Positions 1 through 8,556 of a DNA stretch of 64,000 bases are shown piece by piece. The position numbers and the translations under genes are program-made. Numbering within the stretch: the stretch's first letter is position 1; each line of letters starts with the position of its first letter. The notes under the pieces are model-generated. The model did no database searches. It was given only the letters and a program-made list of their open reading frames with translations, and was not told the DNA's origin. The stretch spans positions 186,001 through 250,000 of the forward strand of contig NZ_JAIUHG010000001.1 in assembly GCF_020164955.1 (NCBI RefSeq), in the 5' to 3' direction. This stretch comes from Mesorhizobium sp. CA8 (lineage in GTDB: Bacteria > Pseudomonadota > Alphaproteobacteria > Rhizobiales > Rhizobiaceae).

Positions 1-55
1 TGCAGTCAAGCGCGGTGCCGATGGCAAGACCCCCGCACTGAAAAAGGGCGAATGA
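1..55 (+). CDS. C-terminal end of an upstream phage gene (partial)
   Basis: The frame starting at base 2 is open from the window edge and ends with TGA at 53-55, four bases before the next gene. It encodes a lysine-rich tail ending KKGE. The position between the missing capsid region and the head-tail connector suggests a head-region protein, but 17 residues are too few to name it. Confidence 0.5.
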   Translation, partial: AVKRGADGKTPALKKGE

Positions 56-58
56 CCC

Positions 59-400
59 ATGTTCATGCTGGTCACCGTCGATCAGGTCAGGACTGCGCTA
101 AAGCTCGACAGCGGCGAGAGCGATACCATCATCGCTCTGTACATATCAGCCGCCTCTCGCGCGATCGTGCGACATCTCAAGGGCCAAGCCGGAGACCTTC
201 TGACCATCGATAGCCCGCCGAATTCGCCGCCCGACGACCTTTCGTCGGTTCCCGAGGATATCCAGATGGCGACGATCCTCTTGACTGGCCACTTCTACAA
301 CAACCCGGACGGCGATCCAGACCACGATTGGGAGCGGGGGTATCTGCCTCGCCCGGTGACGGCTCTGCTCTATCCGCTTCGCGATCCGGCGCTTGCCTGA
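59..400 (+). CDS. Phage head-tail connector protein (gp6-like)
   Basis: This 113-residue protein opens with VTVDQVRTALKLD, followed by a helical stretch of small residues (YISAASRAI) and a C-terminal block with PRPVTALLYPLRDP. That pattern is typical of the HK97 gp6-like connectors that form the ring between portal and tail. Its place directly before a gp10-like gene and a head-closure gene supports the role. The stop overlaps the next start as TGATG, so the two are probably translationally coupled. Start 59 is taken; the ATG at 65 is an alternative. Confidence 0.8.
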   Translation: MFMLVTVDQVRTALKLDSGESDTIIALYISAASRAIVRHLKGQAGDLLTIDSPPNSPPDDLSSVPEDIQMATILLTGHFYNNPDGDPDHDWERGYLPRPVTALLYPLRDPALA

Positions 401-885
401 TGCCCGTCAAAGGTTCGCGCGAGACAGCGGCGGCGCTGCGGGAACTATCGAAATTCGTTGCCACGCCGATCTCTGCGGCGTCACGCTTCGCCCTGCAGCC
501 GACTTTGAAGACCGCCAAGGCCAACGCGCGCAACATCGAAGAGAAAGAGCGCACTAATACGCTGGCGAACTCGCTCACGATCAAGCAGGAGGCCCGAACC
601 TCGAAATTGAACCCGACCTACCAAGTTGGTCCAGATTCCAGTGTCGAGAAGCAGACGCAATACGGTCTGCGTAGGCCAGTGAAATACGCTCATCTCTTGG
701 AGTTCGGCACAGCACCGCATTACCAGCCGGGCAGGGGCGTCGTGCATCCTGGGTCGCGTCCCGAGCCGTTCTTGACGCCGGCCTATTTCGAAACGCGCGA
801 TCAGGTCGTGAAGCGGTTCGGCGATAAGATCGGCCCCGAGATGGAAAAGCGCGCGGCTAAACTGGCGGCTAAGCAGGCAAAGTGA
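400..885 (+). CDS. HK97 gp10-like head-tail joining protein
   Basis: The 161-residue product has the HK97 gp10 family layout: an N-terminal helical region rich in alanine and arginine (ETAAALRELSK), a central beta-rich section (TYQVGPDSS), and the family's typical segment YAHLLEFGTAPH followed by P-EPFLTPAYFE. Members act in head-tail joining or tail completion in siphophages. The start is the ATG overlapping the previous stop. Its 3' end overlaps by 17 bases the convergent gene at 869-1177 on the other strand. Confidence 0.85.
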   Translation: MPVKGSRETAAALRELSKFVATPISAASRFALQPTLKTAKANARNIEEKERTNTLANSLTIKQEARTSKLNPTYQVGPDSSVEKQTQYGLRRPVKYAHLLEFGTAPHYQPGRGVVHPGSRPEPFLTPAYFETRDQVVKRFGDKIGPEMEKRAAKLAAKQAK

Positions 886-1177
886 ATTCATGCCGGCAGA
901 ACCGGCAAATCTTGGCATCGACCTTCACCAATTCGGCGCATAGCGGGCACGCCTTTTCGAATATTGGGCCGTTGGTGAAGCGCTGAGGCTCTTCGGCCGT
1001 CACGCTTACTGTCAGATGAGACTGGCGCAAGTCCTTTGAGGCCAAAAGCAGAAGACCGCCTATCAGCGGTGTAGCGACGAGAGACAGCAGGAACCAAGGC
1101 ATTCCACGCCGGCCGCGATGGTTCTGCGCGGCTATGCCGACAATGAAACTGAGGCCGAGATAGATAGCGATCAGCAT
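869..1177 (-). CDS. Small membrane protein with C-terminal zinc ribbon (probable moron)
   Basis: The 102-residue product has two hydrophobic segments near the N-terminus (residues about 1-18 and 27-46) and a C-terminal zinc ribbon of the form CPLC...CRFC (about residues 76-94). Proteins of this layout are common in Rhizobiales, with unknown function. It lies opposite to, and interrupts, an otherwise continuous morphogenesis operon, which marks it as a moron. Its ATG shares the palindrome CATG at 1175-1178 with the start of the divergent head-closure gene. A TTG 20 codons upstream is possible, but the membrane segment begins at this ATG. Confidence 0.75.
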   Translation of the reverse strand: MLIAIYLGLSFIVGIAAQNHRGRRGMPWFLLSLVATPLIGGLLLLASKDLRQSHLTVSVTAEEPQRFTNGPIFEKACPLCAELVKVDAKICRFCRHEFTLPA

Positions 1178-1496
1178 GGTTTCAGCCGGTGAACTCGATA
1201 GACAGGTGCAACTACAAAGCGCCACCACTTCGACCAATGACTATAACGAGGTTGTGCAGACGTGGGCAACCTACGCCACGGTCTGGGCAAAAATGGAATT
1301 CCATCAGGCCAATGAAGCCACGGAATCGGCCAGGCAGTTTGCGCAGATGGACCTGTATTTCACCATCCGCTGGCGCTCGGGTTTGGAGCCTGACCACCAA
1401 CTGGTTTTCGAAGACAAGACCTATCGCATTGTCGGCCGCCCGCGAGAGATCGATCGGCGCCGGTTCCTGAAAATTCAAGCGAGCCTAGTTGAATGA
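1176..1496 (+). CDS. Phage head closure / head-tail adaptor protein (SPP1 gp16 family)
   Basis: The 106-residue sequence starts VSAGELDRQVQLQ and contains WATYATVWAKMEF, YFTIRWRSGLEPDHQLVF and YRIVGRPREIDRR. These are the successive beta strands of the phage head-tail adaptor family (SPP1 gp16, HK97 gp9-like), which closes the portal channel after DNA packaging. It is followed, with a 4-base ATGA overlap, by a DUF3168 gene, the usual order. Its ribosome binding region lies inside the 5' end of the divergent moron gene. Confidence 0.85.
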   Translation: MVSAGELDRQVQLQSATTSTNDYNEVVQTWATYATVWAKMEFHQANEATESARQFAQMDLYFTIRWRSGLEPDHQLVFEDKTYRIVGRPREIDRRRFLKIQASLVE

Positions 1497-1888
1497 GCGG
1501 CGTTTCCCTGACCATCAATGCATTGCTCGCACAGGCTGGCGTGACTGCTCTGGTCTCTACGCGCGTCAGGCCGTTCCCACTCCCCCAAGGAGAGAGCCTG
1601 CCGGCAATCGCCGTTGCGATGTCAGCGGAGGATGAAGAGCAGCTTTTGTCGGGCGGCTCGCAATACCCGCAAACCTCGGTCCAGATCCACTGCATCGCGA
1701 CCAAGGCAAGTGCCGCGATCGATCTCGGGGAGGCGGTGAAGAACGCTCTCCGCGATCTGCTCTACACCTCGACGGATTCGCCGCCTGTCAAAGCCTCGTT
1801 CCAGAAAGACCCAGTGGATTTCACCGACTTCGCTGACGATCTCTCAACCCACCGCCGCGTGATGGCCTACTCGGTACGCTGGCGCTGA
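1493..1888 (+). CDS. Tail completion protein, DUF3168 family (gp17-like)
   Basis: The 131-residue product fits the DUF3168/SPP1 gp17 tail-terminator family: an N-terminal helix (INALLAQAGVTALVSTRV), a strand with LPAIAV, a central SVQIHCIA strand, a helix with DLGEAVKNALRDLL and a final strand RRVMAYSVRWR. Family members cap the head-proximal end of the tail tube and set where tail growth stops. It lies between head closure and tail tube, as expected. The start overlaps the previous stop (ATGA). Confidence 0.82.
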   Translation: MSGVSLTINALLAQAGVTALVSTRVRPFPLPQGESLPAIAVAMSAEDEEQLLSGGSQYPQTSVQIHCIATKASAAIDLGEAVKNALRDLLYTSTDSPPVKASFQKDPVDFTDFADDLSTHRRVMAYSVRWR

Positions 1889-1980
1889 AATTCCCCATTC
1901 CCGGGGATGAGCCCAAATGCCCTTGGGCAAGGCACTAGGCCCGCTGTGAAGCGCGCCAATCCCAATAGATGGAGCCTCTT

Positions 1981-2442
1981 ATGACGCAAACGACCGGCTT
2001 TACCGGGATCGGCGCCGCACTCAAATTGGGTGACGCCGCTTCGCCGGAAACCTTCAATGTCATCGGCAACACCACGTCCTTCTCGATCGAACAGCAGGCC
2101 GATCAGGTAGACGCCACCCACCTTCAGTCTACCTCCGGCTTCCGCGAATACAAGCAGGGCTTCAAGGCGGCTACCGTTTCGTTCGAAGGCCACTTCGACC
2201 CGGACAACACTTCGCAGGATGACAGCACGGGCGTGATGTCAGCCTTCGCCGCTGGCACTTCGCGCAACTTCAAGGCTGACTTCTCCGCTGCCGACAACAA
2301 CGGCGCCGGCAAGCCCGCCACCGATCCGGTCTGTTCCTTCTCCGGCGTCATCACTCAGCTGTCGATCAACGTCGCTGAGGGCATGGTGACCTATCAGGGC
2401 CAGATCAGCCTGTCGTCGGCACCGACCTGGGGTGCGACCTGA
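1981..2442 (+). CDS. Phage major tail tube protein
   Basis: The 153-residue, beta-rich, acidic protein begins MTQTTGFTGIGAALKLGD and contains SFSIEQQADQVDATHL and FEGHFDPDN, resembling TP901-1-type tail tube proteins that polymerise around the tape measure. Its place between DUF3168 and the tail assembly chaperone agrees. The ATG at 1981 is preferred over the in-frame ATG at 1969 because GGAG at 1971-1974 stands at a good distance before it. The stop overlaps the next start (TGATG). Confidence 0.82.
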   Translation: MTQTTGFTGIGAALKLGDAASPETFNVIGNTTSFSIEQQADQVDATHLQSTSGFREYKQGFKAATVSFEGHFDPDNTSQDDSTGVMSAFAAGTSRNFKADFSAADNNGAGKPATDPVCSFSGVITQLSINVAEGMVTYQGQISLSSAPTWGAT

Positions 2443-2822
2443 TGGCTAATAAGTTCCTCGCCGAAGTCGAGGCGGAGGAGTTCGGGACGGGTTACACGAT
2501 CCGTCTCGACATGGACGGAATGGCTAGGCTTGAGACTGAGCACGGCGAGTTCGATTTCGCCCACAAGCTTAACTATGGGCTTGCACTGCTCTCGGCCAAA
2601 TATCTGCGCTCCTTCCTGAACGTGGCGCTGCGGGACGCAAATGGCGATGTCGTGAAGACATACGACATGCCGCTTCCGCTTGAGACGGTAGGGCGCAAGT
2701 GTCTCGATGCATTCTCGCTGTTTCGCTATGGCAAGGATCACGAGACATGGACCGCCGAAGCCGCCAAGGCTGACAAGAAGAAAGCAGGCGCCGAAAACCC
2801 TACGAAGGGCACGAAAGCCTGA
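2442..2822 (+). CDS. Tail assembly chaperone, GTA gp10-like
   Basis: The 126-residue product resembles the GTA gp10 / Phage_TAC family: YTIRLDMDGMARLE near the N-terminus and a helical core with KLNYGLALLSAKYLRSF, ending in a lysine-rich tail. Such chaperones coat the tape measure during tail assembly. In many siphophages a longer product arises by -1 frameshifting near the end of this gene, like lambda G/GT. Here the -1 frame is open from 2774, overlaps the last 49 bases, and continues into the next reading frame. Confidence 0.8.
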   Translation: MANKFLAEVEAEEFGTGYTIRLDMDGMARLETEHGEFDFAHKLNYGLALLSAKYLRSFLNVALRDANGDVVKTYDMPLPLETVGRKCLDAFSLFRYGKDHETWTAEAAKADKKKAGAENPTKGTKA

Positions 2823-2881
2823 CAGGGTTCCTCCTGTCGCTTGCTGTTCGTGCCAGCGTCTCCGAGCGTGACTTCTGGAAA

Positions 2882-3136
2882 ATGACAGCCTTCACGGTCG
2901 TCCAGTGCTTCAACGCCTCTCTCGTCCAGCGGAACGAGGAAATGAGCATCCTTGCCTATCGCACGGGGCTCTATTCCTCCTCCTTCCGCCTCTCCCGCGT
3001 CAAGTTGAACAAGCTGCCCATGTCTGAAGCTGAGCTTCTGAAGAAGCCCGAGCCTAAGAAGGCAACTCAGTCGCTTAAGGATCAGTTAGCCATGGCTAAG
3101 TTCGTCACGAAGTTCATGGGCGGGACGGTCCACTAA
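2882..3136 (+). CDS. Second tail assembly chaperone domain, possibly made by -1 frameshift
   Basis: From the first ATG this gives 84 residues, but the frame is open from 2774 and the sequence before the ATG (SLAVRASVSERDFWKM) reads like protein. It sits in the position of GTA orfg10.1 or lambda T, between chaperone and tape measure. The ATG has only a weak GGA three bases upstream. Expression as a -1 extension of the preceding gene is therefore plausible, although I see no canonical X XXY YYZ slippery site in the 2774-2822 overlap. The stop overlaps the tape-measure start (TAATG). Confidence 0.62.
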   Translation: MTAFTVVQCFNASLVQRNEEMSILAYRTGLYSSSFRLSRVKLNKLPMSEAELLKKPEPKKATQSLKDQLAMAKFVTKFMGGTVH

Positions 3137-5139
3137 TGCCCGCGACAGTCGGCTCGATCAGCATTGATCTTTCGACCAATGCCGCCAAGTTTGCGACCGG
3201 CTTCAAGTCGGCTGCGACGACGGTTGAGAGCCAAAGCGCGCGTATGGCCAAGAGCGTTGCGGCGGTTGAGGTTGGCGTCAACAGGATCGGCGGCACGCTG
3301 AAGACATTCCTTGGTGGTCTTGCGGCAGGGGCCGGCATCGCGGCTCTCGGTTCCTTGGGCGGCGCGTTCGATAAGCTGAAGGAAACCATCTCTCAGTTTG
3401 ACGAAATCGCGACGAACGCCAAGACGGTTGGGCTTAATACAGACGCCTATCAAGCTTTCGCTTTCGCAGCGAAGCAGGCCAACATTGATCAGGCATCCTT
3501 CAATTCCTCCCTGTCCATATTCGCAAAAAATGCCGGCCTTGCTCAAAAGGGTACCGGCGCGCTCTTTGCCAGCCTATCGAAGCTAAACCCGGAACTTCTG
3601 CGAAACATACTTAGCACCACAGATCAGGAGAAGCGTCTTGATGCCGTTGCCGATGCGATGGCTCGAACGAAGGACGCGACCCAGCAGGCAGCTCTTGCCA
3701 CTGCAGTTTTCGGTAAGGGCGGTGTCGAGATGGCGCGCATCCTGGATGGAGGCCGAAAGCAGCTTGAGCAGTTCAAGCAATCAGCGAAGGAAATGGGGAT
3801 TATCATCCCCAATGACCTTCTCCAGCGCGCTGGAGAATTGGACGACAAGCTTGACGCATTGCAGGCGATCATTAGCAGCCAGCTTAGCCAGGCAGTCATC
3901 AATTTGGCACCGGTCTTGGTGAAAACCACAGGTGCCTTCGCTACGTTCTCCCAAGAGGTCAACACACTTTCTGGCAACCTAGACAAGTTTGTCCAGAATC
4001 CCAGCCTTGAGACGTTCAGGAAGTTTATCGGTGCTCCTGATACGAGCCAGGGGTCTCTTCTCGATTATCTTGAGCGGTTCAACAAGTACCTCGCCAATGC
4101 CCCGCTTGCAAATGCCATGCGGGACACGTTTGACACGACGAACGATGAGCAGATCCAAGCCATTAAGGCGAATATCGAATATGTCGAAAGCTTGCTCGAC
4201 AATCTGCATCAGGCAGCGGCCCAGGGTCAGGACGTTCATCTAGAAATCGCTGATGCTGAGGCGAAGCTGAAGCGTCTCCAGGACGATCTGGCGGCTACTG
4301 GTGCCGCCGGGGTATCCGCCGCCAATGATATCAGGGCGGCCTTTGCGCAAGCGTTCAGAGAGGCTGAAAATGCTTCCATGGCAGCCCTGGCGGCATTCCG
4401 CAAAGAAGGCGGCACTGCTGTTCCGCTGCCGACTGTCACGCGTTACGGTGCGCCTGCCAGCTCAATCACGCCAGGGTCGACTTATCAGACGGATGTCAAT
4501 GGGTCAGGAGTTTCTGTCCGCAAATACGGCGGCACATCACTTAGCCCTACAGGCGACAGGACCGAGCAAACGGATGTCAACGGTTCCGGTGTCAACGTCA
4601 CAAAATACAGCAGCGCCACTGCAGATAATACCAAAGACACCGCGGGCTACACCCACGACACCGCCGACAACATCGATAAGCTGGATCAAAACACGCGCGG
4701 TTATTTCCGCGATCTGAGCAACGATATCGGCGGCTACACGTCACGTCAGATCGATGCCATTGGCGGACTTGGTAATTCAATTTCTTCTCAATTGGACACC
4801 TTGGATGCTATTACTGCGCAGATGGTGGCTGAGGGGCTGAACTCCGGCAACATCAGCCAGCCCTCGTCCATGTTCGGCGACCAGTGGGACCCTCAGCACG
4901 GCTCCCATGTCGGCGGCATCATCAATACAGGCTTGCGCCACAGTGGCGGCAATGTGGGGCATTTCCGCCTCCCGTCTTACGCGGATGATGGCTCATCGAA
5001 CAACCAGGTTTCTGTCGCGCAACCTGGCTCCGACATCACCCTCAACTATTACGCAGCTCCCGGCGAAAGCACCGAGACAGCCAAGCAGCGGGCGCGCGAA
5101 ATGTTCAATGAACTCGTGCTCCAGGCATCGAGGGCATAA
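3136..5139 (+). CDS. Phage tail tape measure protein
   Basis: At 667 residues this is a short tape measure. It has an N-terminal helical, alanine-rich region (residues 10-60), a glycine/alanine hydrophobic stretch (about 55-75: LGGLAAGAGIAALGSLGG) typical of tape measures, long heptad-like helices (about 80-420), and a glycine/threonine-rich C-terminal part. If the usual 0.15 nm per residue applies, the tail would be about 100 nm. Two diverged copies of a QTDVNGSGV-type motif lie at about 451-491. It spans the gap between chaperones and distal tail genes, as in all siphophages. Confidence 0.88.
   Translation: MPATVGSISIDLSTNAAKFATGFKSAATTVESQSARMAKSVAAVEVGVNRIGGTLKTFLGGLAAGAGIAALGSLGGAFDKLKETISQFDEIATNAKTVGLNTDAYQAFAFAAKQANIDQASFNSSLSIFAKNAGLAQKGTGALFASLSKLNPELLRNILSTTDQEKRLDAVADAMARTKDATQQAALATAVFGKGGVEMARILDGGRKQLEQFKQSAKEMGIIIPNDLLQRAGELDDKLDALQAIISSQLSQAVINLAPVLVKTTGAFATFSQEVNTLSGNLDKFVQNPSLETFRKFIGAPDTSQGSLLDYLERFNKYLANAPLANAMRDTFDTTNDEQIQAIKANIEYVESLLDNLHQAAAQGQDVHLEIADAEAKLKRLQDDLAATGAAGVSAANDIRAAFAQAFREAENASMAALAAFRKEGGTAVPLPTVTRYGAPASSITPGSTYQTDVNGSGVSVRKYGGTSLSPTGDRTEQTDVNGSGVNVTKYSSATADNTKDTAGYTHDTADNIDKLDQNTRGYFRDLSNDIGGYTSRQIDAIGGLGNSISSQLDTLDAITAQMVAEGLNSGNISQPSSMFGDQWDPQHGSHVGGIINTGLRHSGGNVGHFRLPSYADDGSSNNQVSVAQPGSDITLNYYAAPGESTETAKQRAREMFNELVLQASRA
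4483..4611 (+). repeat. Duplicated motif inside the tape measure gene
   Basis: The segment encoding QTDVNGSGVSVRKY is followed after about 80 bases by one encoding QTDVNGSGVNVTKY. The DNA copies have diverged at many third positions, so the duplication is old and constrained at protein level. Confidence 0.6.
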
Positions 5140-5747
5140 TGGTCGATACAGTCGCAATCAATGACAAGTTTGCCCTGAACATGAAGATGGGGCCGCAGTT
5201 CCAGACCACTACGGTCAAGCTCTCTGGCGGTTATGAGGACAGAAATCAAGACTGGCAGATCGCGCTGTGGCGCTACGATGTCGAGCTGAACAACCGGCCA
5301 TTGTCGGAGATCCGGTCCTTCCTTGCGCATGTGCTCGGACGTCGCGGTTCGGCCTATGCCTTCCCGCTGCGCGACCCACTGGACAATACCCTGACGGACG
5401 AGAACATAGGAACTGGTGACGGTACGACTGCGGCCTTCCAGATCAAGAAAACCTATTCAGACAGCGACCGCCCATATCAGCGGCCGATCACCATTGTTTC
5501 CAGCCTAGTGGTGAAGGTTGCAGGAGTGACAAAAACCGTCACCACTCACTACACGCAAACGGATGGTTTGATCACTTTCACTCCCGGCAATATCCCGACC
5601 GGCGGGCAGGCGGTGACGGTCTCCTGTAGCTTCCTGATCCGCGTTCGGTACGATGCCGACTATAACCCGATAACATTGCCAATCGGCCCTGACACCGCAA
5701 CCCCGTTTGCTTCGGCGGCCTGCACGTTGATGGAAGTTCTGCGGTGA
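5139..5747 (+). CDS. Distal tail protein, DUF2460 family (GTA gp12-like)
   Basis: The 202-residue protein contains FQTTTVKLSGGYEDRNQDW, followed by FLAHVLGRRGSAYAFPLRDPLD, the signature of the DUF2460 family found in gene transfer agents and many alphaproteobacterial siphophages. Members form the ring at the tail tip just below the tape measure. The gene follows the tape measure with a one-base TAATGG overlap and overlaps the next gene by 4 bases (GTGA), so the tip genes are coupled. Confidence 0.88.
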   Translation: MVDTVAINDKFALNMKMGPQFQTTTVKLSGGYEDRNQDWQIALWRYDVELNNRPLSEIRSFLAHVLGRRGSAYAFPLRDPLDNTLTDENIGTGDGTTAAFQIKKTYSDSDRPYQRPITIVSSLVVKVAGVTKTVTTHYTQTDGLITFTPGNIPTGGQAVTVSCSFLIRVRYDADYNPITLPIGPDTATPFASAACTLMEVLR

Positions 5748-6817
5748 GAATTACCAGCGCGGCGCTCAAGGCGGCAATGTCTAGCACGCCGCACACGCTC
5801 GGGTGGCTCGGCCAGTTTGTATTCGCCGATGGGACGACTATTCGCGTGTCGGCTACCGGGCACGATGCCAGTTTCAACAGCCAGACATGGACCGCCGACA
5901 AAAGCTTCAAGGGGTCCACCCTGAAGTCCCAAGGTGACGGCTCCGTTCCCGATGGCGAGGTCACGGCACCGACCGCAATCTCAGACGCCTACGATGCGGA
6001 GGATGTCTATGCCGGAACCTTCGAGGGGATGGAGATCACCCTTTTTCTCATCAGCTTTGATAGCCCGTCAGATGGCGGCATGCAGCTTGGTCCCTATACG
6101 GTCTCGGAAATCAATTATGATGACCGGGGCAAGATAGCGACATTCGAGGTTCGCGGAATCCTGCAGAAGGCGAAGACGATTACCGTTGAGGAGTTGTCCG
6201 TTTCCTGCCGATCTGACTTGGGAGATCAAAGACCAGGCTTCTGCAATCTCCCGCTCTATCCCGACGATGTGGCAAGAAGCACGGCATACGCGGTCGGGGA
6301 TTATGTTCGCGTCCCAGACAGCGGTGACTATCATAATCGCATGTTCAGATGCTCTACGGCCGGCACGACGGCCGGTAGCGCGCCTAGCTATACCTACACC
6401 GTTGCGGCAACCACAACCGATGGGACCGCAGTCTTTACCGCCGAAGAAGCATGGGTGCGCTCAGGCGTTGTCGCAACCCGGACAAACGATGGCGACTTCA
6501 CTGCGACTCTGACCGAAACCAGAGCAGACACGATCAACAGCCCTGACGATGAATGGTTCAACGGCGGCGTCGTCAAATGGACATCAGGGCTGAATGCCGG
6601 CCTTTACAACCAGGTTCGTCAATACTCCCATTCCACAAAGCGAATCCAGCTTTGGGGTACAGCGCGCTGGACTGTCGCGGTGAATGACACGTTCGAGATC
6701 ACCCCAGGCTGCGACAAAACCTTCGCCATGTGCCTATCGCGGTTCGCGAACTCGATAAATTTCCGGGGCGAGCATTTGCTTCCCGGTCGTGACTTCCTTG
6801 CGGGGGCGGGGACGTAA
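5744..6817 (+). CDS. Tail tip hub protein, DUF2163 family (GTA gp13-like)
   Basis: The 357-residue protein begins from a GTG overlapping the previous stop. Residues 1-150 carry the DUF2163 fold (TPHTLGWLGQFVFADGT, YEDRG-like strand NYDDRGKIATFEVRG), and the C-terminus has CDKTFAMCLSRFANSINFRGE, matching the phage BR0599 family end. The cysteines there are typical and in the Rhodobacter GTA homologue may bind an iron-sulphur cluster. A threonine-rich insertion at about 185-260 makes it longer than the usual 280-300 residues. It belongs to the DUF2460-DUF2163-hub tail tip module. Confidence 0.88.
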   Translation: MRITSAALKAAMSSTPHTLGWLGQFVFADGTTIRVSATGHDASFNSQTWTADKSFKGSTLKSQGDGSVPDGEVTAPTAISDAYDAEDVYAGTFEGMEITLFLISFDSPSDGGMQLGPYTVSEINYDDRGKIATFEVRGILQKAKTITVEELSVSCRSDLGDQRPGFCNLPLYPDDVARSTAYAVGDYVRVPDSGDYHNRMFRCSTAGTTAGSAPSYTYTVAATTTDGTAVFTAEEAWVRSGVVATRTNDGDFTATLTETRADTINSPDDEWFNGGVVKWTSGLNAGLYNQVRQYSHSTKRIQLWGTARWTVAVNDTFEITPGCDKTFAMCLSRFANSINFRGEHLLPGRDFLAGAGT

Positions 6818-8553
6818 TGTCTGGCGCTAAAGATCTGATAACCGGCGTTGGCATTATTCGCCTGCCCGGCTATGGCACGCCTAGTCCGGAGGTGCCTGAG
6901 GCCTCCCCAATCCAAACGACGCTGCCAACGTCCGCATACGGCCAAACTATCCCGGTGGTGTGGGGGAAGGCCAGGGTTCCGGGCGCCTATATCTGGGTGC
7001 CTCCAATTCTAACCGTGACATCGACCCATACGGAATGGTGGGACCAGATCACGACCACGACAAGCAACATGTCCTGTCGATTGAGGTTCGCTCGTCCACT
7101 CGTACCCAACTCCACATGGACGTTGCGTCGTCTTTGGTCGAATGGAGCGCTGATCTACGACGCGAGCCAGAATTACCGCAAAAAGGGGCTGAATTTCCGC
7201 TTCTATGACGGCAGAAGCACTCAAGGCCGCGATCCTACGATGACCAAGGAAGAGGGGACGACCAATGTCTCTGCCCATCGTGGCTACATCGATATTGTCA
7301 TCAGGGATTTTGACATCCAAGGGTTCGGCGCCCCGCCGGTATTTGAGGCCGAAGTCATTCAGGATGGCGGCTCAACCGTGCAGACTCAAAACTTCCTTTC
7401 GTTTGGAGGCACAGTCACTCAATTTCTGATGGCGCCTGTGTGGGACCGACAGAAGCTCTATTGCTTCGACATCGGCCTAGCGTGGTATTCGATACCGGCA
7501 CAACGGCAATATTTTTTTGCCGATGTGAGCACAGTCGGTCAGGTCTATTTCGACAGCTTCCGCTACAGCAAGGCCCTTGATCGCGTCGTTTATTTGAGCG
7601 CAGGGACAGGCGTTGGCCCGTTCAGAGCGCGTATGCTCGACGGCTCAACAGGCGCGCTGATGGCGACATCATCTGTGACAGCCGATCCCACGTTTTGCGC
7701 ATGTCTTCAGGATGTCACGGCCAGCAAGACACTGATGGTTGCCACCGCTGCATCGGGACAGTTCTATTGCTACCAGCTGAATACATCCCAAGCGCCGACA
7801 GAGACAGTCGAACAGGTCTATGCATCAGGTTCTGGCTGGAACGGATATTCGACTTTGCAGTGCGTGACCCCTGGCGGGATCGTCGGCGGAAATGCGGTTT
7901 TCTACCTTTGCGCTGACAGCGATCTGGTGAAAATTTCCTTCACCTCCGAGGGCCTGTTGGCCAGTTCGTCTGTCATCGCGACTTTAGCCGATCCTCTGCG
8001 ATACGCGGTTTTTGATGATGGCGACCTTGTGGTTTGGACAGACAGCGCAACTGTCTCCCGCGTCGATGGCGCCACGGGTGCGATCGAATATACAAAGTCA
8101 GTCCCATATCAGATCCCCGATGTTGCCGGCCGCCATCTTGGCGCCCCCGACCTTCATCGCCTGACGGAAGAGTTCAATTTTCAAACCGAACTGACCCACG
8201 GAACATCATATTTCACCGACCTGGGCACAGGCGCCACACGCACCGTAAGCGGCGGCCTAACGGTAGGATCGGTGTATTTCTATGATGGCGCGACCAACAC
8301 CCTACTCGCCGTCAACGGCGCCAGCGACATTCCTATGAGCATAAAATTCATCGCAGGGGATGGCGACATGCGTCTCCTGTCTGACTTCCTCTCTGATCTC
8401 ATGGTTTACGGTGGCGACTTCGATCCGGCAGACGTGATCACCGAGAACATTGATGATCTGATTCAGGGTGCTGTCATCGACATAACCGCAGGCGCACGCG
8501 ACATCGCGAGGGCGGTCATCGAGCCGTATTCCATCGCCATGTTTGAACGGTGA
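6817..8553 (+). CDS. Tail hub/host-specificity protein, N-terminal part
   Basis: The 578-residue product begins like alphaproteobacterial phage tail hub proteins (GTA gp15 or megatron group): SAYGQTIPVVWGKARVPGAYIWV is the typical opening strand pair. Residues about 190-480 form an unusual beta-rich, propeller-like insert. The end (DDLIQGAVIDITAGARDIARAVIEPYSIAMFER) looks like the start of a domain that normally continues. It stops at TGA 8551-8553, and the same frame continues after one codon (ACT) into the next gene. The two together would make a protein of about 1090 residues. Confidence 0.8.
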   Translation: MSGAKDLITGVGIIRLPGYGTPSPEVPEASPIQTTLPTSAYGQTIPVVWGKARVPGAYIWVPPILTVTSTHTEWWDQITTTTSNMSCRLRFARPLVPNSTWTLRRLWSNGALIYDASQNYRKKGLNFRFYDGRSTQGRDPTMTKEEGTTNVSAHRGYIDIVIRDFDIQGFGAPPVFEAEVIQDGGSTVQTQNFLSFGGTVTQFLMAPVWDRQKLYCFDIGLAWYSIPAQRQYFFADVSTVGQVYFDSFRYSKALDRVVYLSAGTGVGPFRARMLDGSTGALMATSSVTADPTFCACLQDVTASKTLMVATAASGQFYCYQLNTSQAPTETVEQVYASGSGWNGYSTLQCVTPGGIVGGNAVFYLCADSDLVKISFTSEGLLASSSVIATLADPLRYAVFDDGDLVVWTDSATVSRVDGATGAIEYTKSVPYQIPDVAGRHLGAPDLHRLTEEFNFQTELTHGTSYFTDLGTGATRTVSGGLTVGSVYFYDGATNTLLAVNGASDIPMSIKFIAGDGDMRLLSDFLSDLMVYGGDFDPADVITENIDDLIQGAVIDITAGARDIARAVIEPYSIAMFER

Positions 8554-8556
8554 ACT

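Noticed and set aside
1969..1980. Earlier start for the tail tube gene
   Set aside because: The ATG at 1969 contains the GGAG that serves the ATG at 1981, and its extra four residues are not part of the family pattern.
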